Assembly (NCBI GenBank): GCA_002189035.1
Contig: NEEC01000016.1
Location: forward strand, 1,116,001-1,180,000
DNA from: Utricularia gibba
Lineage: Eukaryota > Streptophyta > Magnoliopsida > Lamiales > Lentibulariaceae
DNA length: 64,000 nt
Reading direction: 5' to 3'
A program made the translations under genes and the position numbers. The notes beneath the pieces are model-generated. The model searched no databases, was not told where the DNA came from, and worked only from the letters and a program-made list of their open reading frames with translations. Within the stretch, counting starts at the first letter, position 1; the number at the start of each line of letters is the position of its first letter. Of the stretch, positions 38,629-50,725 are shown piece by piece.

Positions 38629-40606
38629 TTAAATTCGCAACCATTTCTTGACACGTCTAGTGGCTGTTTCCGCCTGCAATGACGAACCAAATTTGGACAA
38701 CCCATCAAATATGGTGTCTTTTTTTTTTTTTATCGTACTGGTTTGTTGTGCAATTACCTCTTTGTCCCAGTCGCATCTCATCGTCATCCAGATCAGCACC
38801 AGGGTCTGGAGTCCGGTTCCGCCCAAGATCATGCCAGCCCACACTCCCTGGTTGGGTAACTCAGGTAAAAAAAGGTGGATCCTTTTACCCCAAGCAGTGA
38901 AGACAGTAAAAAAGAGAAATTTTACCGCGACTCCTAAGTTTAAAGCCCATCTCAAGACCAGCCCGAGCGGGAGGCCTACCATGTAGTACGAGAAGATGTT
39001 GACATACGCCACCCGTGCTTGCCACCCAGATCCCACTGCCACGCCTGTGGAAAAGGGAAATACAGGGATTGGTGCGTTCTGATCTGGATTTTACAGTTCT
39101 GAATTTGTGGGATTACCTGAGAGAACGGGCTGGATACTGTTTAGAAGAATGGCGACGGCCAAGAGGGCGGACATGGAGGCGACGGCGTCGAGCACCGGTT
39201 TACTGGTGGAGAAGAGAAGAGCAAGCTGGTGATGGAAAACCAGGACAATCGTCATGGCGATCAGGCCGGTGATCGTGGAGGTTACGGTGGATACGATGGT
39301 CGCAAATCGAGCCGCTTTCCCGTTTCCGGCGCCGAGTTCGTTCGCCACCCGGACTCTGAGTTGAACGGCAGGAAATGAGAGAATGCCCTTGTTGGATGGC
39401 TAGAGTAAAAACAGGGTTCCATACCCGGATCCGACGAAGAAGGAGAGGGGGATACTCATTTCCCAGGCGTTTATCGCCATGCTGCCACAACATACTGGAT
39501 GTTACCATTGATATGCTGGAAATGCACTTATTCTGTTGTTAAAAATATTAACTTTGGTTACCACACAGATAAAGCATCGACGGCTATGGCGGCATCTTTC
39601 ATGTTTCCGGTCATTAGCACGAGGATTCTGTAGTACCAATTCTCCAGGCTACAGAGATGAATGTTGAGTTAGAAGGGGAGAATATCAATGAGAGTGAGTG
39701 AAGAAGTAGCATACGGACCACATCATAACTCCTGAGGAAGCTGAAAGCTTTAAAAACTCCCACAGGCCGGAAAATGCCTCCATCGAAAACCCGGTCCAGG
39801 TCTCAGTGCACCCGCCGGAAACAGTGTAAACAAACATTCCGCTGATGAAAACCCACCACGAAACATTAAGTATCGCGGTGGCACCAACGACCCCCCACCC
39901 GAAGACACTGACGACCAGCCACGTCCCTATTACGTGAAACACAAGCCCGGCGAACGCCGACCACGCATAGATGGCGTTCTTCAGCTGGCACTGAAGAAAG
40001 CGTTGCAACGGAAACAGGAATCCGAAGCTGAAATGCATTGGGATCATCCAGAGGGCTAACTTTCCGGCAAGCTCCGCTACCTCAGCAGGCTGTCCCAACG
40101 CTCTAAGTAACTCACCGGCGAAGATGTACAGCGGCAGAAGGAGGATTCCGATTCCGAATAGAACGATCCACGATCGCTGCATGTAGATTCCGAGCATGTG
40201 ATATTGCTTTGCCCCATAAGCTTGCCCACATAGCGTCTCTAATGCACTCGCCATCCCCAACTAGCAAAAAAAAAAAGGTGTTAAACCTAATATCTCTTTG
40301 TAAGCATGAATCTTATGCATATCCAAAAGAAGGGGTGATTACTAGGAGACCGAAGTCGAAGCCGGAGATGACGGAGATGAGCATCGACATGGCGGCGAGC
40401 TCCGTGTCGCCAATATGGCCGACGAATGCCTGAGTGAAAACATTGTAAGTGAAGGTGGAGATTCTGCTTATGATCGCAGGGCCCACGATTCTCCAAAGTA
40501 GCTTGGATTCCATGAAAAGCCTTGTCCCCAATCCTTCCTCTTCCTTATTACTAGTTTCCTCATTCTGCAAGTCGAGCAATGGAGTAGTAGCAGCTTCCTC
40601 CCCCAT
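38629..40606 (-). CDS. MATE efflux transporter (DETOXIFICATION family)
   Basis: MATE proteins export organic cations, flavonoids, alkaloids or citrate in exchange for H+, usually at plasma membrane or tonoplast. Eight exons on the minus strand: 40343-40606, 39719-40260, 39562-39648, 39425-39481, 39117-39355, 38926-39044, 38758-38847 and 38629-38673, all in phase, 480 aa. Signatures: GMASALETLCGQAYGAKQYH, MLGIYMQRSWIVL, PLQRFLQCQLKNA, LENWYYRILVLMTGNMKDAA, RVANELGAGNGKAARFA, GVAVGSGWQA and MRCDWDKE. About twelve hydrophobic segments are expected. Intron 6 (38848-38925, 78 bp) is a multiple of three without a stop, so retention would insert 26 residues in a loop. The substrate cannot be told from sequence. 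Intact. Confidence 0.95.
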
Positions 40607-42885
40607 GATGTTTCAGAGACTATAGCTTGTGGACCATTTTATACTGAGCCTAAGTGCACGGAGCATGGCACTCGTTTTTTTCATGGAGCCAACCTTTCAG
40701 AAAGAACCCTGGTCAAAACACGAGAGTATGCATTCCACCAGAACATCTTTTTTCCTTTTAAGCGGGGCGCACCCTAACAACGATCAACGCAATATCTCAA
40801 ACTATGGATTCCTTTTGGAGCTTCTGTTAATAGAAGAAGAGTTGCAGGGGTGAACCGCACACAAGAAGACCATTTAACACCACAGTGTGATGGAATCTTG
40901 ATAATCAAATTCATAAATATACAAAAAATGTGTATCACATTATATTAAAAAAACTCAAATCGATAATTCGATTGAAATGCTTAATAATCTGTTAGATTTA
41001 ATTTTTTATAATATGATATATGTTTCTTATATAATTGTGTTTCACGTGAATTTGTTTAATCCATTAGATAGTTAATTTCAATTTATGGTTTCCTGGTCCT
41101 TGGGGTCTTCTGGTGACATGATTTCCAAAAAATAGTTTTAGAATTCAGTTTGAAAACTAAAATGCCTTCTTGGTCACTCGTGGGAAATTTGTGGTTGTCC
41201 TCGCGAGCCACGCAGCCCACCGTGTCCATTTTTAGTGCTCATGCCCTTACCACGTTCATATGCATGATCGTTTTAAATACTTTATGACTATTAAAAAAAC
41301 ATTCTAAAAATATTTTTATTATAAAGTATAAAATGACTTGTCAAAAGGTATAATATTACATGAAAAGGTATATCAATTCTTTAAAAGCATAAAAAATCAA
41401 CAAAACCTAATACCACAAACGGCGTCGTACTGGATATTCGGTACGTGCGAATGTCCTAACTCTAACCATGGGGTTATTTCGTGTTGCGAGCCGGGGTTCC
41501 ACCTAATTAATCCTTGGCCGTTGGATCACATCTCAACGGTGGATCATTGAATCTTGGATGCTCGACGGCTCGGGGAACGTGACAAAAGTTGTTATAACAA
41601 CTGTACCTTCTTACCCAACATTGAAAGGAGAGTGTGAGAGCTGTCCGTGAGAGGGACGGAGGAGCAAACTCTTGCGAGTGGGCCGCTTGTTGGGCTTTCA
41701 CCAATACGGGCCTACATGAATGAAGTGGAGCCCATTAGACCCACGGTAGACACCCCTCCTGGCCCAGGAACACCCACCAACCATCCCTTTCGGTATTATT
41801 TTATTTTATTTTCTATTTCTTATTTTATTCTTGCAACGACACCCACATCATTTGCTACAAATGGATTTTTGTGTCTATTTGCATGCAATATTTTTTTCTA
41901 GTTTTTTATATTATAAATGAATATAACCCAAGTGAGGGAATTATATTCCTGAAAAAAATAATTACTTTAAATATTATTTTTTTATTTTAGTATATATTTA
42001 ATAAAAAAGTAGCTAATAAATTTTGTATAGAGAAATTATAAGAGCAACATTTCACATTTGTCAAAATCTTACAATATAGATCGAAGCAATGTTCAAAATT
42101 TTTTAAAATTGAGTTAGTTCACGGGACTATGAACCGATCATATTTTGAAACTCACCAAAATTTAGTACTACGGTTTGTCATATTCACGTTTGAAATTTGA
42201 TGAATCGAATGATATTCTTGTTAGTATTATATTGTATTTGCATCTCGTATGATTCAAAATGATAATAGGCACGTTTAATGCATCTTTATAATGACGTTAG
42301 AGTTAAAATTGATTAATTTTGATAATATTAAAGGTTAAATATATATTTTCATAAATTAGTAATTTATTACCTACCAAACTCCAACCATTTTGTAAATATG
42401 CGAAAGCTCAGGGGACCAAGGGGGGAATAAGTAGATTTAATTTTCCAAAATAAAATAATGATAGGATTTCTAAAAATTCTGCCCACTAGTATTGTCTTTA
42501 CATATAAAGTAAACCTGTGTAAGAAATGCAGTTGGGCGGGGGCGAGTCCAGTCTGGCACTTGCTGGCTGGAATCTATTTCCTGGTCCCACCAGCTCAATA
42601 CGCGTACTAATACATTTATTTATTTATTTATTTTATGCGGGTTTTTTTTTTCTAAAAATGAAGTAATTTTATCTTGTAATATCATGTGATATGAAGGAAT
42701 GATCCTGTTGCATAAATGGGATGGGATGAAATTAAATAAAAGGATAATATAAAATGAGGTTCTACAAATAAAAATCAAATACACAACAAATGGACAGGGG
42801 TACGGCGAAGTAGAAACGGTCGAATCTCATCCGTCCAAACGAAAGGAGCCAAGGTGTGCACATCCACCGTCCACGTGGGGGGCTC
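40607..42885. other. AT-rich spacer MATE / AGP
   Basis: No gene is supported. The first 200 bp are MATE leader. About 41880-42500 is strongly AT-rich. A short TTTA microsatellite lies near 42615-42633. Possible open frames are short and have no family resemblance. Confidence 0.5.
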
Positions 42886-43308
42886 CTACATCAACGCCGC
42901 GGCTACCACCGCCACCGCCAGGGCGGCACCGCCAACGCTACCCCGTACGAGGAAGCCACCGGATGGAGTCTGATCAGCGGGGGCGCCAGGAGCGCCTGCA
43001 GGGCTGGATGTGCTGGGGGCAGGTGACGTCGTCGGGACTCCCGACGACGGCGCCGGAGCAGGGCCCGGGGTGGCGACGGGAGCCGGAGACGGAGACGGAG
43101 ACAGCACCGGAGAAGGAGAAGGAGACGGAGACGTCGGTGCAGGCGCTGGAGGCAAGACAGGCGCCGGCGTAGGCGCGGCGGTGGGCGACACCGTAGGCGT
43201 GGCTGCCGGAGAAACCGTCGGCGCTGCGGAGGGTGCCTGTGCCGCACAGGAAGCGGCGAAGACGACCAGGAAAAGAGCTACGTGAAAGGCCATTGGAGAA
43301 GACGCCAT
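42886..43308 (-). CDS. Classical arabinogalactan protein (GPI-anchored)
   Basis: AGPs are hyperglycosylated cell-surface proteoglycans. A single exon, 140 aa, from the ATG 43306-43308, chosen because it starts a signal peptide (MASSPMAFHVALFLVVFAAS, cleavage near CAAQAP). The mature part is rich in Pro, Ala, Ser and Thr with AP, SP, TP and PA dipeptides (TPAPVLPPAPAPTSPSPSPS), the substrate for hydroxylation and arabinogalactan addition. The C-terminus is a hydrophobic tail (GGAALAVAVVAAALM), a GPI attachment signal. A TATAAAAA at 43397-43404 on the minus strand lies about 90 bp upstream. Long open frames on the other strands here are shadows of the repetitive GC-rich sequence. Confidence 0.93.
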   Translation of the reverse strand: MASSPMAFHVALFLVVFAASCAAQAPSAAPTVSPAATPTVSPTAAPTPAPVLPPAPAPTSPSPSPSPVLSPSPSPAPVATPGPAPAPSSGVPTTSPAPSTSSPAGAPGAPADQTPSGGFLVRGSVGGAALAVAVVAAALM

Positions 43309-43396
43309 TTTTGGAGCTGGAAGAAGAGATTCGGCGCAAGGAAAGCCGAGACCTTTTTTGTTGAAGACGATGAGTGAATTATGAAGCGGGGGCACC

Positions 43397-43404
43397 TTTT
43401 TATA
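43397..43404 (-). promoter_or_regulatory. TATA box of AGP gene
   Basis: TATAAAAA on the minus strand, about 90 bp upstream of the AGP start codon. Confidence 0.6.
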
Positions 43405-45392
43405 TCAAACACCGTAAAGAAGAAAACAGTGGGTTCTGATCTGGTGCCTGGGGCCCACCATATGCTCCTTGCCTTCCCTTATTCCATTTCGATTACACCT
43501 ATTTTTTCCCCTTAATTTCCGGATTATATTTGAATATTTAAATTATTTATCAAATATATTATAATATTTAAAATTTTTATTTTGTCTAATAAATCTATTT
43601 ACAGAAAAAACCTAAAAATTATTTGATTAAAAAATCACAAATAAATAATTAATTCGAAAACCTAAAACGATATTCCATATTGATTATGATTTATAAAAAG
43701 GTAAGAGATTTGATTAAATAATGATATACTACTAATGTTGTATCAAGCCAAGTATATAACATAAAACCATGAAAATTGAATACGAACAATATCATATATG
43801 GCGAATATTGGCTATTACATTTGACATCATAGTGTCAACTAAGGGACAAACATATGTATTGAAATATATATATATATGCAAATATAGTAAAAAAAAAGTG
43901 TCTAATCAAAATTGCAGCAATGGCATGTGTGAAGTGGTGAGCAATAGGGGGTTGATGACAACCCGAACGTGGGCCCGTTCGATATGATGACACAAGGGGC
44001 ATTGCCTAGTCAATAACGAGAAAATTATAGTTTCCATTTTTTAATCATTTTTTTGAAATGATTAATATCAAGTATTAGGGACAAACATTAATATTGCATC
44101 GTTTGTTGCACATTATTGGAGTCTTGGTCTTAATGCATAGGGTATGACGTCCTTATCCTTGTCACAGCTGTCGATGTGTTCATTTTTGACATGGTCATTG
44201 ACATTTGGCACCCCTTACTTGAGCTGGTCACCAATTTTATTAATTAATTATTTGGTAAGTTGATTGATTGGTTTTTTGGGTGTACAGAACACACCATGCG
44301 TCCAACGTGGCACAATGCTGGATCTTGGGCCGGGGAGAAGCCCAATCCTAGATTCTCTTACAAGTTACAAACTGTCTTTCCTCCCAACAGTTATTACAAG
44401 TTGCATTCTCAATTATTTGGAATCCAAGGGCAAATATTGAGCCAAAAATATTACATATAGAACGACTATTTTTTCCACATGGTTACTGATGTGTGGCCAC
44501 TTTTGTAATATAACAACAATGGTTGTGGTTTGAGAGGGGCTCATTTAGAAAAATTCACTCTTTCAGACACTAGACAAAAAATTTATATGTAAATTGATCA
44601 TTTTTTTTCATATATTTTTTGATTTATGGCCAATTTTCTAATTCATCTATTGGGAGGTGATCGAAAGTCAAAAAGTTTATAAAAATTATTTTATATGTTG
44701 TAGTTTAGTTATTCAGAATCGAAAAATACTGAATGGTGCAATATTAATTATTTGAATTATTTGAAAATATGTAATTTATAAACTATCAATAGATACCAAT
44801 ATATTTTATGATTCAAATCGTTAAAAATGTATGATTTATCTCTCCAATATTTTGAACAATGGTATGAAATAGATATTATTGAAATTTTATGTTCAAACTA
44901 GTTTTTTCTAGTTTTTTTTATCAAAAAATAAAAAAATATTTATTGATAAAAGAATATTACAAAATAAAAGTATGTTTGATAGCATAATTTAATTAATGAT
45001 ATATTTAAATTCTTTATGATGATAATTAAAAATATATAGTATTTAATATATGTATTTTTTAAAAAAAAAAAAAGAGTTATTTGTGCAATTTTCAAATTAT
45101 TTATATTTTAGAGAATAAAAATACTACAGTGCTGATTTGTTTTGCTTTCCAATTGTGTAGTCGGGAAAGGAAATTCAAGCGTGTAGGGTTCAGCATCAAG
45201 ATGGGAAGCATTAGTCTGTGGACACTCGTCTTCATCGACGCCTTTGCATTACGCAGCGTTTGCATGCAGCTGAACCACGCGCCGCCACGTGCTGAAGGCT
45301 AAGATCTTTCACCTCCCCAACTAAAAACCTCTTCGTCTATAAGTATCCATTCATGTACTGAATTGTAATGCACTCTGATTGTTGTAAAGGAA
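43405..45392. other. AT-rich divergent spacer AGP / GRP
   Basis: No gene is supported. There is a (TA)n tract near 43866. The right end holds a TATAAGTA at 45338-45345, about 50 bp before the GRP start. Confidence 0.5.
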
Positions 45393-46208
45393 ATGGAGGC
45401 GAAAATACTACTGTTTCTCGTTTGGTTGGCTCTCGTAGCTTCCACGGTTACCGCCGTGGAAGCTCCCGCAAACGAGAAGAAGCAGGCAGCTGCCCAACGT
45501 GGAAAACCCGGTTTGTTGAATTTCATTCAATTTTGTTTTTTATTTTAACGCTTATATTGAGTGTTTGTGGATTGAAGAAACTGAGATGAAGCATGATGCC
45601 GGCGGCTGTGGTGGTTACGATGGCGGAAAAGGCGACGGCCATGGTGGTTGCGGTGTTGAAGGGAAAGGTGGTGGTTACGACGGCGGCAAAGGCTACGGTT
45701 ATGGTTACGGTGGCGGCGGCGGCGGCGGCGGAGGTGGTGGTGGTTACGATGGCGGGAAAGGGCGTTGTGGAGGAAAAGGCGACAGTTGTGGTGGTGGCGG
45801 TGATGAAGGGAAAGGTGGTGGTTACGACGGCGGCAAAGGCTACGGTTACGGTTACGGTAGCGGTGGCGGCGGCGGAGGTGGCGGTGGTTGGGGCGGATGG
45901 GGTGGGGGTGGAGGTGGAGGCGGAGGCGGTGGAGGAGGGAAAGGAGGTGGTTGCGGTGGGAAATGGCCTTGCTCTCAGAAGAAGGAACTGATCAAAGACG
46001 AAGCAGCGAATCCAGGTCTCCAACTTTTTATTTTTCTCTTGCTTTTATTTGTATTCTTCATGCAGTACTTTTCGAGCGGAATTCAGGCATCAATATACTA
46101 CAAATGCACCATTGAGAAATAGGGCTGAATGCAGGAGGAAATGAGGTCAGGGTTGATGCTTCTCCGGGCAGTAGCAACGGCCGTGGTCACGGCGGCCGGG
46201 AATGGTGA
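45393..46208 (+). CDS. Secreted glycine-rich protein
   Basis: Three exons: 45393-45510, 45578-46015 and 46135-46208 (or 46123-46208), phases 1 and 1, about 209 aa. MEAKILLFLVWLALVASTVT is a signal peptide. The body is built of repeats such as GGYDGGKGYGYGYGGGGGGG, with a few cysteines (GRCGGKGDSC, GGCGGKWPC) and a charged linker KKELIKDEAANP. The C-terminus reads GGNEVRVDASPGSSNGRGHG. Glycine-rich proteins of this type are structural or signalling wall proteins; the partner is unknown. Two in-frame acceptors for exon 3 (46122 and 46134) would differ by four residues. The gene lies next to another secreted GRP on the same strand. Confidence 0.82.
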
Positions 46209-47060
46209 GCTTGCTCATGCCAAGGGCAGTGAACCCGCAGTCAAGAACTGAACCAGCACCAAGCACCCGGAAATACCAATTTATAATATTAATATTGAAA
46301 TTCCAATTATAATACTATACATTAATCTACAAATTATGCCGTCTTTTATTTTCTAATCATAAATACAATGCTTTAAAAGTCTAAAGAAATTGCAATAGGC
46401 ATCTCCAAAATCATTACTTTCGCCAAAGTAGGTGGAAATATTTTAGGTAAATCCCATGTCAAATATAGATGTGGTAGAGTAACAATGCATATATGTAACT
46501 TTCTTAATTTATATGAGGTTTTTTTTTCAAAAAGATAAAACATCAAAATGTAAAAATTAGGTGTGCAAAGCGAATAATATTTTGTAAGAGAAAAATAAAT
46601 CATTACATTTGATATTAGAGTCAAACCCAAAATAGTAACCCATTTGATATAGCAAATTTTAGCTAGGTGTGAGTTTTCAAGGGAGGACATAATGATATAG
46701 CTTATAAAAGATGATATTATCTTAGGCAAATCTTACCTCGGTTATGAATTAGTTAGAAATACGATTTATATAAAAAGAACTTCTCTAATCTTCTTTTCCA
46801 TACAACCGAAAAACTTAAACCCCAAACGGAGAATATGGTGTTAGTATAGGTTAGTTCGTTAAATTTAAAGGACTATATTCTCAACCGAATAGGCATTCAC
46901 ACGATCAGGTTAAGGTGGCAGGGGGGAAGAAGACAAGAAAAGCCCACTCCCATGACCTGAGCAACCGTGTCCACTTGTGCCGCGACTCGTTTTTATAATG
47001 CGGTGTCCGAAGTGTCTATTTTCATAGCTATACGCGCAACAAGCAGGAGAAGAAGAAGAG
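46209..47060. other. Spacer between the two GRP genes, with a decayed LTR-type relic
   Basis: AT-rich sequence without genes. The block at about 46600-46810 resembles one at 55430-55640 (see the mobile-element entries). Confidence 0.5.
46600..46810 (+). mobile_element. Decayed LTR/TRIM-type relic, copy 1
   Basis: tttgatattagagtcaaacc at about 46609 resembles the initiator-tRNA-Met primer-binding phrase TGGTATCAGAGCCAA of plant retroelements. It is followed by ggttatgaattagttagaaa and ttctctaatcttcttttcca, which recur in diverged form at 55560-55640. There are no reading frames. Confidence 0.45.
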
Positions 47061-47432
47061 ATGAGGCTAGTGGTTGCATTTGCTTTCTTGGCATTTTTCC
47101 TTGCTCCGGTTCTCCGTGTTACAGGTCGCGGTATCCAACTCGCCGGCGACGACTCTGAACATGGCGGCGCATCCGTTGGGAGTTCCCTTTGCGGCGATAA
47201 AGGGAAGGATGAATCTTGCGGTGGAGAGGAATCCCACCAGAAGGGCTACTTCGTCGGGTACAGTCACAAAGGGGTGAGCGGCGGAGGAGACGTTTGCAAG
47301 TGGGGATGCTGCACGGAGGCCTTCGGGTACAGCCACCTCGGCGGCGGTTACTACGGCTGCACTTGCTGCGCCACCGCCGCCGAGGCCGATGCATACAAGA
47401 AAACTCAGGCCAAAGAAGCTATCAAGACCTAA
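47061..47432 (+). CDS. Secreted Gly/Cys-rich protein, GRP3-like C-terminus
   Basis: A single exon, 123 aa. The signal peptide MRLVVAFAFLAFFLAPVLRV starts at the first ATG. The mature part is rich in Gly, Ser, His and Tyr (KGYFVGYSHKGVSGGGD). It then carries VCKWGCC, a short Gly/Tyr stretch and YYGCTCC. The CxxGCC...GCxCC spacing resembles the cysteine-rich end of Arabidopsis GRP3-class proteins, some of which bind wall-associated kinases extracellularly. Similarity is by motif only, and the call is cautious. It sits 0.85 kb downstream of the larger GRP. Confidence 0.78.
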   Translation: MRLVVAFAFLAFFLAPVLRVTGRGIQLAGDDSEHGGASVGSSLCGDKGKDESCGGEESHQKGYFVGYSHKGVSGGGDVCKWGCCTEAFGYSHLGGGYYGCTCCATAAEADAYKKTQAKEAIKT

Positions 47433-48223
47433 ATGTTCTCCCACCAGTCCATGCATGAGTCGTGCCTGTTGCCATTGTCTTGTGAATGAATAAAATTTCG
47501 TTGTGTTGGATTTAAAAAAAAATTATACAAGAAAAAATTGTCACAAAAATAAATATAAATTCGATTTGATGGGCCCTTAGGCCCAATATAGGCATGTGGT
47601 GGGCTTGGGCGTAGCCCACGCGTTACACACCCTCCTGCTCTTTGGTTCGTGTTTTTTTTTTAATTGTATTTACCTCTCTGATCTGATTCGTTGAACAATT
47701 CATCACGAAGCCGGAGCTTTGGTTTGGGCGGCTCCAAAATTGGGTCGCCACGGCGGACCCCGATGTATCCTTTTTTTCTTTCTTGGATGGCTGATACCTC
47801 GCTTCCGAAGCGGCAGGTTGGTACCTAGTGCACATTGAAAAAAAGCGGTGTTGAATTGTTGTTCCGTGCATTGTGTGATGTTTGATGTAAATCACTTATG
47901 TTGTTCTCAAATTTTCCACTCAAAGGCCCTGTCACTAGAAGGTTCACAGGCAGGTTGCGTGGTTTTCTTCTTGTTGGAATTTGAAAGGCTTCTCTGCGAT
48001 TTAGCTCCGATCAATCCCCAGTCCTTCATGATACCGTTTTGCTGATTGGTCTGGTTTTATAAAGATTGGATTGCCTTTTTGAAATGCAGTCATTTGAAAC
48101 CAGTTTTTATCTCCATTTGAACTTACAAGGTGATCCTTTTCGTTGACTGTAGATTGGACGGTCCATCAGCTGATGATATGGTCATTCGGGTTTCACTGTT
48201 GCGGATTATTTAATTTTCGAGCA
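47433..48223. other. Spacer and PIG-M 5' leader
   Basis: A polyadenylation-type aataaa lies near 47488 after the GRP3-like gene. From about 47650 the sequence is probably the PIG-M leader, perhaps with an intron. No other gene is seen. Confidence 0.5.
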
Positions 48224-49889
48224 ATGCTGGAAATGAATTTTCAGCATCTGTTAGTGTTTTCAGCTGTCTTTCGAGTAGCTTTGATTTTTTATGGAGATTG
48301 GCAGGATTCTCGTATGGAGGTGAAATACACTGATGTCGATTACTTTGTGTTTTCTGATGCTTCAAGTTTGATGTTATCTGGTAAATCACCATACGATAGA
48401 GCAACTTATCGGTACTCACCGGTAATAGCTTTTATTCTGATTCCGAATTCATTATTTCACAAGTCGTGGGGAAAGGTTCTTTTTTCAGCGGCAGGTAAAG
48501 ACAATGGCTACTCCCCTTAAAATTTACAGCTTCTAGAACAAAGCTGCGTTTGTGATGCTATGCTGTGACATAGAATGATTATACCTGAAATTTACTCGGC
48601 AGATCTGCTCGTTGGGTTGCTCATCCACAGAATTCTAATGTTAAGAGGAGTCCCTGAGAAGCTAGGGAGTTGGTCTGCAGCTGTCTGGCTATTCAACCCG
48701 TTCACTTTCACCATCGGAACTCGTGGAAACTGTGAACCTGTTGTCTGCTCTATTATTCTTTGGATATTATTATGCCTGATGAATGGTAGAGTTTCTGCAC
48801 ATCCTTTGCTTATAAGATGCCTAGCTATATTCTGAGTTTACATTTTCTGGCTGACTTGCTGTTTGAGCATGCTTTACTTTGGAAGTAAAACTAGTTTGTA
48901 GCCTGCTCACATGCTTTTCCTGCCTTAGAGCTTAAGAATAAATCTTCCTCTTTCATTTAACTGCAGATAATTTATTACAGGCTGCGATTTGGTATGGACT
49001 TGTTGTTCACCTGAGAATATATCCAATAATCTATGCTCTTCCCATCATTTTACTCCTCGATCCAGTGTATTTTCAAAGTGGGAAGAAGCCTTTGCTGTCC
49101 AACTGGAGTTCTAGGGGATCCAAATCGATCCCAGGGAAACCAAGCAGCCCAAAGATCTCCGCCGCATCCTACATTTGGATCTTGTTCAAAAACTTGTTCA
49201 CTTGGAGAAGAGTGATGTTTGCAGTCGTTTCAGGATCCACTTTCCTCATCTTGACAGGGGTGTGCTTCGCTTTATATGGATGGGATTTCCTGCACGAAGC
49301 ACTTCTCTACCATGTTACCCGTACGGACCCCCGCCACAACTTCTCCATATATTTCTACCATATATACCTTCACTATGAGCATGAACTGTCAATCCCAGAA
49401 AAGCTCATCGCTTTTCTGCCTCAGCTCATCGTCCAGCTCGTCGTGATACTCCAGTTTGCCCGCGACTTGCCTCTCTGCCTCTTCCTCCAGACACTTGCAT
49501 TTGTTGCATTCAACAAGGTCAGTGACTTTACATTCACATGCCTTAATGATGTCTTCATTGCACCCCACATTGGCCGATGCTCGCAGGTCATAACAGCGCA
49601 GTATTTCGTGTGGTTCTTCTGCCTGCTCCCTCTGATCCTCCCGTGGAGCAAGATGAAGCTGAAATGGAGGGGATTCGCCTGCGCCGTCGCGTGGATCGGA
49701 GCCCAGATGCACTGGCTGCTGTGGGGCTACCTGCTGGAGTTCCGGGGCAAGAACGTCTTCTTCCAGCTCTGGGTTGCCAGCCTACTCTTCTTGGCGGCGA
49801 ACACCTTCGTTATCAGCAGCGTCATCCGCTACCACTCCCGGTGCCCTCTGTTCGAACCAACTTCAACTGCCCGGACAAAATATGACTAA
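48224..49889 (+). CDS. PIGM: GPI mannosyltransferase 1 (PIG-M / PEANUT1)
   Basis: PIG-M adds the first mannose to the GPI-anchor precursor in the ER lumen, using dolichol-phosphate mannose. Exons: 48224-48494, 48603-48785, 48967-49517 and 49587-49889, giving 435 aa in phase; an in-frame second ATG at 48233 is also possible. The luminal DxD motif appears as [10 protein letters not shown] (D37-V-D39). Other signatures are [51 protein letters not shown] and [20 protein letters not shown]. Multiple hydrophobic spans fit the GT50 polytopic fold. Intron 3 (49518-49586, 69 bp) has no stop and length 3n. The product would act upstream of GPI-anchored proteins such as the AGP nearby, though that proximity is probably chance. 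Intact. Confidence 0.95.
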
Positions 49890-50613
49890 GTTGACTTGCG
49901 TTGTTCGAAGGTTTCCCCTTTTTTGAATTCTAGATGTCTTTAGTGAAGTGAATTCAATTAGTTTAACCGTAAGTCTTTGTTTTTTTAATTAATTTAGATT
50001 TTCATGAGTTTAGATTATTTGATTTTAGACGAGTTCAAATATATAATTATAAAAATATTCATATCCTCTTTAGATATACATACCAAATTGATATAATTAT
50101 ATTTAAATATCGAATAACATAATTTTATTAAATACATTATAAATCAACCTTAATACTTTTTAACAATATGATTTTATTAAATTCATTATAAACCAATTTT
50201 AATACTTTCTTATCAAATAAGGCATAAATCCTAAAACCATCCCCAAATTGAAGTCAATATTTATTTTGGGTTTGGTAATAAATTTTATGGGATTTTTTTA
50301 TAATGACTTGCATTAATTGAAATAATTATTTTAAAAATATTATTTAAATAAGTTGAAATCATTTTTTTAATTTAATAAATTAAATAGTTTAAAAAAATGG
50401 GATCCCTATTTTGAGAAAAGGGTCTACTGATTTTACTAGAAACCCCCATTTCACATCGCCCTTGAGGGCTGGGTTCATTCCAATGTTTCAACCGCCTCTC
50501 CTCTCTCTCTATCTATCTCTCTTTTCTCTGGCTTTACCCTCATCGATGTGGTTCCTCGTTAGTTCTTGATTCATGGGCACCTTCCCTACAAAAGAAAAAA
50601 CGAAAATGAAACG
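49890..50613. other. AT-rich spacer before the MADS array
   Basis: PIG-M 3' region, then strongly AT-rich sequence, then a CT-rich tract at about 50498-50525. No gene is seen. Confidence 0.5.
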
Positions 50614-50725
50614 ATGGGAAGAGATGAGGAGGCTTGACAACCTGAGTGCACGCCAGGTAATGTCTTTTCAAACAGAAGACAAGGCTTGACCTCAGCAAGA
50701 AGGGTAAGGAGCTCTCAGTTCCTGG
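50614..50725 (+). pseudogene. Degenerate SVP-type MADS-box exon 1 fragment (P1)
   Basis: From ggcttgacaacctgagtgca the reading [10 protein letters not shown] aligns with the MADS N-helix of the intact copies ([12 protein letters not shown]). An internal deletion, a frame change and a TGA then break it. 'aagaagggtaaggagctctc' again matches the KKAKELS codons. No usable MADS domain remains. Confidence 0.8.

Noticed and set aside
42903-43339. Arg- and Gly-rich open frames on both strands over the AGP gene
   Set aside because: They are shadows of the GC-rich, repetitive AGP codons; only the frame with signal peptide and GPI tail makes biological sense.
45523-46023. 166-codon antisense frame (Thr/Ala-rich) over the GRP gene
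   Set aside because: Mirror image of glycine codons on the opposite strand; no start context, signal peptide or family.
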